The notes beneath the pieces were generated by a model, which was not told the DNA's origin, did no database searches, and was given only the letters and a program-made list of their open reading frames with translations. Positions 1 to 5,131 of a stretch of 5,131 bases of DNA are shown here, piece after piece. This DNA is from Chthonomonas sp. UBA6659 (GTDB lineage: Bacteria > Armatimonadota > Fimbriimonadia > Fimbriimonadales > Fimbriimonadaceae). Position 1 is the stretch's first letter; every line of letters starts with the position of its first letter. Where the stretch lies: assembly GCA_002455425.1 (NCBI GenBank), contig DKKT01000089.1:1-5131 (forward strand), written 5' to 3'. The position numbers and the translations under genes were made by a program.

Positions 1-603
1 GGCGAAGACGGCCCGACCCACCAGCCGGTCGAGCAGATCGCCGCGCTGCGCGCCATTCCGAACCACAAGGTGTTCCGCCCGGCCGATGCGGTCGAGGCTC
101 TGGAGTGCTGGCAACTCGCGCTGGAATCGACCAAGTCGCCGTCGACGCTGGCGCTGACCCGGCAGAACCTGCCGACCGTGCGCACCGAGGACACCGAGGA
201 AAATCTCTGCGCCTATGGTGCCTATGAACTGGCCACCGCCAATGGCGAGGCCGCCGTGTCGATCTTCGCCACCGGTTCGGAGGTGGAGATAGCTCTTGGC
301 GCCAAGAAGCTGCTCGAAGCGCACGGGCACCCGACGCGCGTCGTCTCGGTACCATGCATGGAATTATTCCATGCGCAGAGCGCCGACTACAAGGCGGCGA
401 TCCTCGGCAAGGCCAAGGTGAAGGTGGGCATCGAAGCCGCCATCCGCCAGGGCTGGGACGAAATCATCGGTACCGACGGCATCTTCATCGGCATGACCGG
501 GTTCGGCGCCAGCGGCCCGATCGAAAAGCTCTATCCGCATTTCGGCATCACCGCCGAAGCTGCGACAAAGGCGGTAGAGGCGCGGCTGCATTCAAAGCGC
601 TAA
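1..603 (+). CDS. tkt: Transketolase, C-terminal part (truncated by window start)
   Basis: This is the last 200 residues of transketolase, the thiamine-diphosphate enzyme that moves two-carbon ketol units between sugar phosphates in the pentose phosphate and Calvin pathways, in the cytoplasm. The reading frame is open from base 1, so the start lies outside the window; full-length enzymes have roughly 660-670 residues. Visible family motifs are GEDGPTHQPVEQ at the first residues (the substrate-binding Asp/His loop of the pyrimidine-binding domain), FRPAD at 25-29, LALTRQNLP at about 50-58 (the phosphate-binding Arg region), and the C-terminal domain from about residue 85 (IFATGSEVEIAL), ending with GMTGFGASGP near 164-173. 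The gene stops with TAA at 601-603 and is followed at once by a terminator hairpin. The position upstream of a Dabb gene and gap fits a rhizobial central-carbon locus. Identity is very secure; the organism assignment is inference. Confidence 0.97.
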   Translation, partial: GEDGPTHQPVEQIAALRAIPNHKVFRPADAVEALECWQLALESTKSPSTLALTRQNLPTVRTEDTEENLCAYGAYELATANGEAAVSIFATGSEVEIALGAKKLLEAHGHPTRVVSVPCMELFHAQSADYKAAILGKAKVKVGIEAAIRQGWDEIIGTDGIFIGMTGFGASGPIEKLYPHFGITAEAATKAVEARLHSKR

Positions 604-606
604 TGC

Positions 607-650
607 ATTCCAGGCAAACCGGCGGACGGGCCGCCGGTTTCTGGAATTTT
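607..650 (+). terminator. Rho-independent terminator after tkt
   Basis: A perfect 10-bp inverted repeat, AAACCGGCGG (616-625) and CCGCCGGTTT (631-640), encloses a 5-base loop. It is extended outward by ATTCCAG (607-613) and CTGGAAT (641-647), with two unpaired bases (614-615) on the left arm. The hairpin ends in TTTT (647-650). This is a long GC-rich stem followed by a short T-run directly after the tkt stop codon, so it should end tkt transcription. The T-run is short, so some read-through into the Dabb gene 18 bases on is possible. Confidence 0.85.
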
Positions 651-667
651 CAGCCGCAGGTCGTGCA

Positions 668-958
668 ATGATCCGTCATGTCGTCTTCTTCACCGCCAAG
701 CCAGGCGAGGACATTGAGGCAATCCGCGGGAGCCTGCGCGCGCTTGGCACTATTCCCGGCTCGAACACGTTCGAGGTGGCGCTGAACCGGAAGATAGACC
801 CGCTGTCGGACGAGATCGACGTCGTCGTCTATGCTGAATTTCCCGACGAGGCGGCGCTTTCGGCCTACAAGGCGCATCCGACCTATGCCGCGACCACGAA
901 ATCAGTACGCCCGATGCGCGAGATGCGGTTCTCCGCTGATTTCGAAGCAGGGGCGTGA
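668..958 (+). CDS. Dabb (stress-responsive A/B barrel) domain protein
   Basis: A 96-residue protein made up almost wholly of a Dabb domain, a ferredoxin-like dimeric alpha/beta barrel fold. The opening MIRHVVFFTAKPG is the usual first strand of this family (I-R-H-V-V-x-F). It is followed by a helix (about 15-27), the central VVVYAEFPDEAALSAY strand-helix segment (about 52-67) and the HPTYAATTKSVRPM stretch (about 70-83) with the conserved His-Pro. The precise role of most bacterial stand-alone Dabb proteins is unknown; some relatives are stress-induced or act in ring-closing or degradation reactions. The ATG at 668 is preceded by a weak GCAGG ribosome binding site at 656-660 with a 7-base spacer. 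The gene sits just behind the tkt terminator and I see no clear promoter of its own, so it may depend on read-through. A small gene here between tkt and gap is, from memory, common in Mesorhizobium-like genomes. There is no signal peptide or membrane segment, so it is probably cytoplasmic. Confidence 0.87.
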   Translation: MIRHVVFFTAKPGEDIEAIRGSLRALGTIPGSNTFEVALNRKIDPLSDEIDVVVYAEFPDEAALSAYKAHPTYAATTKSVRPMREMRFSADFEAGA

Positions 959-963
959 GCAGT

Positions 964-992
964 CTTGACAGCGCACGCACGTCGGCTAGGCT
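964..992 (+). promoter_or_regulatory. Probable housekeeping-sigma promoter of gap
   Basis: A -35 box CTTGAC (964-969, also a full TTGACA at 965-970) is followed after exactly 17 bases by TAGGCT (987-992) as the -10 box. CTTGAC with a 17-base spacer matches the usual rhizobial housekeeping promoter layout; the -10 box keeps the first, second and last consensus bases only. The predicted transcript start is near 999, giving a leader of about 120 bases before gap. The Dabb gene stops at 958, so the promoter is entirely intergenic. Confidence 0.65.
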
Positions 993-996
993 TAAT

Positions 997-1008
997 CGAT
1001 TTAAATCG
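997..1008. promoter_or_regulatory. Palindromic operator candidate at the gap transcription start
   Basis: CGATTTAAATCG is a perfect 12-bp palindrome. It lies 5 bases after the predicted -10 box and covers the predicted start of transcription, where a bound repressor would block initiation. It sits inside a longer, less perfect symmetrical stretch reaching from about 995 to 1012 (ATCG at the left, CGAT at the right). The size and AT-centred symmetry fit a dimeric helix-turn-helix regulator, for example of the LacI family that controls central carbon genes in alphaproteobacteria. The regulator itself is not in the window and its identity is not known. Confidence 0.45.
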
Positions 1009-1106
1009 CGATGCTGCAAGGCTGGATTCTTGGCGAAACGGTCGCTATGAAGCCACTGCCGAATTCGGCGCGGAATGTGCCGCGCTGCCAAGCCTTCGCC
1101 CCTAGC

Positions 1107-1113
1107 AGGAGAG
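1107..1113 (+). promoter_or_regulatory. Ribosome binding site of gap
   Basis: AGGAGAG lies 4 bases before the ATG at 1118, and its AGGAG core is 6 bases away. This strong Shine-Dalgarno sequence fixes the gap start, which also gives the standard N-terminus with the GFGRIGR nucleotide-binding motif beginning at residue 9. Confidence 0.85.
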
Positions 1114-1117
1114 TCCC

Positions 1118-2125
1118 ATGCCCGTCAGAGTCGCCATCAACGGATTTGGCCGCATCGGCCGCAATATCGTCCGCGCCATCTATGAATCCGGCCGCAAGGA
1201 CATCGACGTCGTCGCCGTCAACGATCTCGGCCCTGTCGAGACCAATGCCCATCTGCTGCGCTACGACAGCGTGCACGGAAAGTTCCCACACGAGGTGAAG
1301 GTCGAGGGCGACTCGATCAACATCGGCACCGACAAATTCAAGGTCACCGCGATCAAGGACCCGTCGCAGCTGCCGTGGAAGGAGCTTGGCATCGACATCG
1401 CGCTCGAATGCACGGGCATCTTTACCGCCCGCGACAAGGCGGCGGCGCATCTCACCGCCGGCGCCAAGCGCGTTATCGTCTCGGCCCCCTCCGACGGCGC
1501 CGACCTGACGGTGGTCTACGGCATCAACCACGACAAGCTGACCAAGGATCACATCGTCATCTCGAACGCATCCTGCACCACCAACGGCCTCGCCCCCGTG
1601 GCCAAAGTGATGCACGAGAAGTTCGGCATCGACCGCGGACTTCTGACCACGGTCCACGCCTACACGAACTCGCAGAAGACGGTCGATACCGCTGCCAAGG
1701 ATCTCCGCGACGCGCGCGCGGCGGCCGAGAACGTCGTGCCGAGCAGCACCGGCGCGGCCAAGGCGGTCGGCCTCGTCATCCCCGAACTGAAGGGCAAGTT
1801 CACGGGTATGGCGTTCCGGGTGCCCGTGCGAACCGTGAGCGTCGTCGACTTCACCGCGATCCTGAACCGCGAGGCTTCGGTCGAAGAGATCAATGCGGCG
1901 ATGAAGGAGTACGCGGAAGGTCCGATGAAGGGCATTCTCGCCTACACCGAGGAGGAGCTCGTTTCCAGCGACCTGATCGGCAACGAAGCGTCGTCGATCT
2001 TCTCGGCGGTGGATACCGTCGGTATGGGCAACTTCGTCAAGGTCGTCGCATGGTACGACAACGAGTGGGGCTACAGCTGTCGGATCGCCGATCTTTGCCA
2101 CTTCTTGGTGAAGAAGGGCCTGTGA
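1118..2125 (+). CDS. gap: Glyceraldehyde-3-phosphate dehydrogenase, type I (apparently mosaic)
   Basis: A full-length 335-residue GAPDH, which reversibly converts glyceraldehyde 3-phosphate, NAD+ and phosphate into 1,3-bisphosphoglycerate in glycolysis and gluconeogenesis, in the cytoplasm. The Rossmann motif NGFGRIGR is at residues 8-15. Asp36 in VNDLG is the usual NAD ribose contact, pointing to NAD rather than NADP. The catalytic SNASCTTN segment is at 149-156 with Cys153, and the partner His180 is in TTVHAYTN. STGAAKAVG is at 210-218, Arg234 at the phosphate site, and WYDNEWGYS near the end. Up to Cys153 the wording is alphaproteobacterial (NDLGPVETNAHLLRYDSVHG; ECTGIFTARDKAAAHL). After it the text is not rhizobial: HAYTNSQKTVD replaces the expected HSYTGDQPTLD, and the tail ends LCHFLVKKGL. 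Gly157 stands where many GAPDHs have a second Cys. All catalytic residues are present, so the product could be active. The expected downstream partner pgk is absent; a protease gene overlaps the stop codon. Confidence 0.96.
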   Translation: MPVRVAINGFGRIGRNIVRAIYESGRKDIDVVAVNDLGPVETNAHLLRYDSVHGKFPHEVKVEGDSINIGTDKFKVTAIKDPSQLPWKELGIDIALECTGIFTARDKAAAHLTAGAKRVIVSAPSDGADLTVVYGINHDKLTKDHIVISNASCTTNGLAPVAKVMHEKFGIDRGLLTTVHAYTNSQKTVDTAAKDLRDARAAAENVVPSSTGAAKAVGLVIPELKGKFTGMAFRVPVRTVSVVDFTAILNREASVEEINAAMKEYAEGPMKGILAYTEEELVSSDLIGNEASSIFSAVDTVGMGNFVKVVAWYDNEWGYSCRIADLCHFLVKKGL

Positions 2126-5019
2126 TCTCGGTTCTTCTCTCGTCCGTCCTCGCGATCCAGGGCCCGCCCGCGCTGTTCACGCCGGGCGAGCCCTGGGCTC
2201 TGAACTTCGCCGCGCCTCCGCGCATCCCCCTTGTCGGCGATGTCGACCACGACGGTTACGCGGACTTGGTCTGCGTCTACCCCGTGGGCGACGCGATCAT
2301 CGACGTCAGCCTCAACACGAAGCTGGGGAAAGCCGGGGTGCCGTTTCAGGCAAGGGTCGGATGGGGGAAGAACTGTCGAGCTGCGGCGATCGGGGAGTTC
2401 ACGTCGACACCCGGAGCCGATGTCGTCGGGCTCTTCGGGGGCAACGTGCTCCGGCTGGCATGGGGCTTCGGCGCGGGATTCCAGGATGAGTCCGAGTGGA
2501 TCAAGCTGCCCGGCCCCGTCGATCGGCTCGCCACGCTCGATGGAGGTCTACGCCTCCTCGCGTGGTCGTTTGCGACCGGGGTCGGCTATCTCGTCGACAC
2601 CCGCTCCTGGCCGATCCCGGCTTCCCCCAAGCCCGGAAACCTCCGGAAGGTCAAGATTCCCGTCCAGAGCCAATGGGTCGGGAGCGGCCCGACCGGGGCA
2701 TGGCTGATCCAAAACGCGAACGGCAAGGTTGGAGCCTTCCCTGATCCCAGTGCGGGCCGCGAGGACGTCCGATTCGCGCCGCTTCAAAACGACCCGACTT
2801 CGCAGCCCGCCTACTCCAACGGCCTCCTTGCCCTGCGCGGAAAACTCTCGAACGGGATCCCGCTGATACAGCCGCCAAAGTACGCTACGGCGAGCGGACG
2901 TGGACGGAGCGTGGCAACGGTCACCCGTTGGCCTGACGTTCCCGTCGTCCAAGCCTTCGGCGACGTCGACGGGGACGGCGACCAAGACTTGTTCGAATTC
3001 CGCTACGGCCAAGAGCCCCACACGGCATGGAGCATCGTCATCCACCGCCGGTTCACGGAAGCTGACCCCGACTGGGATCGCGACGGGCTCGACAACACCG
3101 AAGAAGTGCGAATCGGCACCGATCCGCTCAAGGTCGATACGGATGGAGACGGCCTCCTCGATGGGTGGGAAGTGCGTGGCTTCCGGAATCTGGACCTCGC
3201 CAAGCTTGGCTGCAATCCGCTCCAGGTCGACCTCGTGGTCCTCATTTCGCGATTCGCCAACGCGAACAAGGAGATGGTTGAGAAGACGTTCCAGCAGATC
3301 GCAGCCTACTACAAGAGCCTTCCGAGCCCCAACCCGGACGGATCGACCGGCTGGAATCTTCACGTCCGGTACCTCGACCCGATCGAGGGTGACGATCAAA
3401 AGAAGGGTTGGCCCGAGCTGAGGGAGATGTTTCGGCCCGCCAATCTACGCGGCGTGGTTCGATGGATGCAGGTCACGCCGTGGGGCGGCGGCCAGGCGGA
3501 CCAGCTTGGGGACGGCGGTGGCTGTGGAGGCGACGGCGACGTCCTTTACGCGACCTTTATCCATGAATTTGGACATCAACTCGGCTTGCCACACGAAGGA
3601 TTCTTCGGCCCGGCGTGGTGCCCGACCTATCCGAGCCTCATGAACTACGCGTACAGCTACGGGCTTGAGGACAGCATCAAGCGAATTCGCTACAGCGACG
3701 GCCGCCTCGGCTCCACGCTCCTCGATGAGAACAACCTGAGTGAAGTGCTCCCGCTCCCGATCGAAAAGGTCGACTTCCTGGCGAAGGGGCCTTACCGCTA
3801 CCGGCTGAAGGCGAACGGCGCGACGACCCTCATCGACTGGAACTGGAACGGCGTGTTCGGAGAAAAGAACGTCACCGCCGACATCAACTACTCCTACTCG
3901 ACGAGCGCGGGCGTACGCGATGAGATCGACCGGGTCCACTCCACCCCTTGGCTGTTCACTCACGGCAAGTCGGCGTTCGCCCTGCTCGCGCGGCACGACC
4001 TCAAACCCGACCCCAAGATCGATCCGACCGCAAGCCTGGAGCGACCGAGCGCATTGGTCCTTCGCAAGATGATCAAGCCGTGGCAGTGGGCGCCGGCCCA
4101 ACTGCTCGAATCGACCGGAGTCACGGGTGACCCGGTCGCGACGAGCTTCGCCGGCGACATCGTCGCCGCCTATCCCACGGCCCGGGGTGTCGCTCTGCGG
4201 CGAGTCCGTGAGCAGGACGCTCGCTGGGACACGAGCCCGGCGGACATCGTGTCTGCCGATCCCCAAGCCCAACCGACGCTGGGGGTGGTCGGTGATCGCC
4301 TCATCCTGTTCCTCTGGAACAAGGCGACTGGCCGCTCGACCTATCAAGTTGCGACGCTAAGACCCTATCAGGCGAGCGATGCGACCCAGATTCGCCGGCC
4401 CCTGATCTGGAGCAAGCCGCGACCCCTGTTCTTCCGAAGTACGGTCCCGCTCGGCTTTGCGGTCGACACGCTGAAGGACCAAGTCATCTTGGGCCTCGCC
4501 CAGGACCAAGACGCGAATCGACCTTCGCGGTGGCAGGTGCGCCGCTTCCGTCTGGACGGGGATCGACTCGACGAGCTGAGCTCCGAATGGATCGGCGGCA
4601 TCGCCGGCGGCGAGCGTGGTCGCTCACGCCCCGTGCTCGTTTTCGATCCCAGCCTCAAGTGGGGACCTAACGGTCGGTTGTATTACTTCGGGCTCGGGCT
4701 TGTTTCGCCGGAGGCTCCGTGGTCGTGCGGCTATGTTGCGATCACGATCGACGACAAGACGGTCAATGGCGGCTGGCAAACGAAGCGCTATTACGACGAG
4801 TGGACGCAATCGCGATCCTCGCCCGGGGCATGTCTCTTCGGCGGTGAAGTGCTGTACGCGTATCGGTGGGTCGACGGTGGGCAAGGGACGAGGGATAACC
4901 TCCTCCACGTGGGCTACCGTGGCTCCGGCATCGACGAGGCGCCGATGGGCGACCATGACGACATCGGGTTCATGCGCACGTTCGGCATCGCCCACGGGAT
5001 CCTGTATTTGAACCGGTAG
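2122..5019 (+). CDS. Secreted metzincin-type zinc metalloprotease with FG-GAP-like and TSP3-like repeats
   Basis: A 965-residue protein starting at GTG 2122, the only reasonable start, since the frame further upstream is just the open shadow frame of gap. The GTG overlaps the gap TGA by 4 bases (GTGA), and AGAAGGG at 2112-2118 is a usable but closely spaced ribosome binding site. The first residues, ISVLLSSVLAIQG, form a short hydrophobic segment like a signal peptide, though without a basic N-region; export is therefore likely, not certain. FG-GAP/VCBS-like calcium loops GDVDHDGYAD (39-48) and GDVDGDGDQD (280-289) bracket a probable beta-rich propeller-like region. Two thrombospondin type 3-like loops follow (317-328 and 339-350, DxDxDG pattern). 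The zinc site is HEFGHQLGLPH (481-491): ligands His481, His485 and His491, base Glu482. A Met-turn, SLMNYAYSYG, has Met507. Next comes IDWNWNGVF, wording seen in related secreted proteases, then a long beta-rich C-terminal region (about 650-965) without a recognised family. The substrate is unknown. This type is more usual in soil and aquatic phyla such as Armatimonadota or Planctomycetota than in rhizobia. Confidence 0.85.
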   Translation: MISVLLSSVLAIQGPPALFTPGEPWALNFAAPPRIPLVGDVDHDGYADLVCVYPVGDAIIDVSLNTKLGKAGVPFQARVGWGKNCRAAAIGEFTSTPGADVVGLFGGNVLRLAWGFGAGFQDESEWIKLPGPVDRLATLDGGLRLLAWSFATGVGYLVDTRSWPIPASPKPGNLRKVKIPVQSQWVGSGPTGAWLIQNANGKVGAFPDPSAGREDVRFAPLQNDPTSQPAYSNGLLALRGKLSNGIPLIQPPKYATASGRGRSVATVTRWPDVPVVQAFGDVDGDGDQDLFEFRYGQEPHTAWSIVIHRRFTEADPDWDRDGLDNTEEVRIGTDPLKVDTDGDGLLDGWEVRGFRNLDLAKLGCNPLQVDLVVLISRFANANKEMVEKTFQQIAAYYKSLPSPNPDGSTGWNLHVRYLDPIEGDDQKKGWPELREMFRPANLRGVVRWMQVTPWGGGQADQLGDGGGCGGDGDVLYATFIHEFGHQLGLPHEGFFGPAWCPTYPSLMNYAYSYGLEDSIKRIRYSDGRLGSTLLDENNLSEVLPLPIEKVDFLAKGPYRYRLKANGATTLIDWNWNGVFGEKNVTADINYSYSTSAGVRDEIDRVHSTPWLFTHGKSAFALLARHDLKPDPKIDPTASLERPSALVLRKMIKPWQWAPAQLLESTGVTGDPVATSFAGDIVAAYPTARGVALRRVREQDARWDTSPADIVSADPQAQPTLGVVGDRLILFLWNKATGRSTYQVATLRPYQASDATQIRRPLIWSKPRPLFFRSTVPLGFAVDTLKDQVILGLAQDQDANRPSRWQVRRFRLDGDRLDELSSEWIGGIAGGERGRSRPVLVFDPSLKWGPNGRLYYFGLGLVSPEAPWSCGYVAITIDDKTVNGGWQTKRYYDEWTQSRSSPGACLFGGEVLYAYRWVDGGQGTRDNLLHVGYRGSGIDEAPMGDHDDIGFMRTFGIAHGILYLNR

Positions 5020-5131
5020 CGCTGAGTCCAAAGTTTTTTGCGCCCTGGGCGGCGCACGCAGAAGCGGGCAGACCTGGCAACAGGGAACCTCTCCGCCTTT
5101 GGGGGAGAGGTCGGTGAGCGAAGCGAACCGG
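5020..5131. other. Non-coding tail after the protease gene
   Basis: This 112-base stretch to the window end has no convincing reading frame. It holds a short inverted repeat TGCGCC/GGCGCA (5039-5044 and 5051-5056) preceded, not followed, by six T's, so it is not a standard terminator for the protease gene. It then holds the hairpin listed separately and the text GGTGAGCGAAGCGAACCGG, which resembles intergenic repeat families scattered through rhizobial and other proteobacterial genomes. No terminator for the protease gene is evident. Confidence 0.6.
5087..5131. repeat. Probable dispersed intergenic palindromic repeat (partial)
   Basis: ACCTCTCC (5087-5094) and GGAGAGGT (5104-5111) are perfect 8-bp inverted arms. 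With one bulged G (5095), CC at 5096-5097 can also pair with GG at 5102-5103, leaving a TTTG loop. The following GGTGAGCGAAGCGAACCGG runs to the window edge. A C-rich/G-rich hairpin plus a 'GAGCGAAGCGA' stretch recalls dispersed intergenic repeats I know from rhizobial genomes, but only one partial copy is visible here, so its repeat status is inferred from memory. Confidence 0.4.

Noticed and set aside
1011..1298. Possible leader open frame starting in the gap 5' region
   Set aside because: It has no ribosome binding site, overlaps the gap start out of frame, and its protein is a Ser/Arg/Pro-rich shadow.
1001..2101. A 366-codon open frame on the - strand opposite gap
   Set aside because: It lies almost wholly antisense to a certain GAPDH gene. 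It is rich in Arg, Asp and Val as expected from a GC-rich shadow frame, and has no recognisable domain.
1375..2121. Upstream extension of the protease frame inside gap
   Set aside because: The frame is open but translates to low-complexity Arg/Gly/His-rich text with no domain, while the other frame is a well-conserved GAPDH. The signal-peptide-like start at GTG 2122 with a ribosome binding site is far more credible.
2548..3399. A 283-codon open frame on the - strand inside the protease gene
   Set aside because: It is antisense to the TSP3-like and pre-zinc region, has no domain or ribosome binding site of note, and is typical of GC-rich shadow frames.
3445..4347. A 300-codon open frame on the - strand opposite the metzincin core
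   Set aside because: It is antisense to the HExxHxxGxxH region and its translation shows no family motif.
5033..5056. Hairpin TGCGCC/GGCGCA with six T's as a terminator of the protease gene
   Set aside because: The T-run precedes the stem on the + strand, and on the - strand the stem is followed by A's, so it does not fit a rho-independent terminator in either direction.
1..5131. CRISPR array, tRNA/rRNA, insertion sequence or a new defence system
   Set aside because: I saw no spaced direct repeats, cloverleaf-like or rRNA sequence, transposase motif or clustered effector genes; the window is explained by four protein genes and short regulatory sites.

Overview
The window is 5,131 bases of GC-rich bacterial DNA with every gene on the + strand. 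The left part looks like an alphaproteobacterium of the Rhizobiales (Mesorhizobium-like). It has the 3' end of a transketolase gene (tkt), a small Dabb-domain gene, then glyceraldehyde-3-phosphate dehydrogenase (gap). This order is familiar from rhizobial Calvin/glycolysis loci. The first half of GAPDH also carries wording typical of alphaproteobacteria, for example VNDLGPVETNAHLLRYDSVHG-type text.

Layout: 1-603 tkt, truncated at the window edge; 607-650 a strong hairpin terminator; 668-958 a Dabb protein; 959-1117 an intergenic region with a good promoter (CTTGAC-N17-TAGGCT), a perfect 12-bp palindrome near the predicted transcription start and a clear ribosome binding site; 1118-2125 gap; 2122-5019 a 965-residue secreted zinc metalloprotease of metzincin type that overlaps the gap stop codon by 4 bases; 5020-5131 a non-coding tail with two short inverted repeats. 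No stretch without a gene exceeds 160 bases.

The left genes serve central carbon metabolism: transketolase in the pentose phosphate or Calvin pathway, GAPDH in glycolysis/gluconeogenesis. In rhizobia phosphoglycerate kinase (pgk) is the expected gene after gap. Here there is instead a large exported protease with FG-GAP/VCBS-like calcium motifs, thrombospondin type 3-like repeats, an HExxHxxGxxH zinc site and a Met-turn. It has no metabolic link to its neighbours.

The most notable observation is that gap reads as a mosaic. Up to the catalytic SNASCTTN segment (about base 1585) it is rhizobial in character. After it, the protein departs from the rhizobial pattern (HAYTNSQ where HSYTGDQP is expected, and a different C-terminus) and runs directly into the protease. 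Either the window is a chimeric assembly joined in a highly conserved part of gap, or a real recombination brought in the 3' half of gap plus the protease from a distant bacterium, perhaps of the Armatimonadota type. I cannot decide between these from sequence alone, but the first should be excluded before any biology is built on the gap-protease linkage. I found no RNA gene, CRISPR array, mobile element or evident new multi-gene system.
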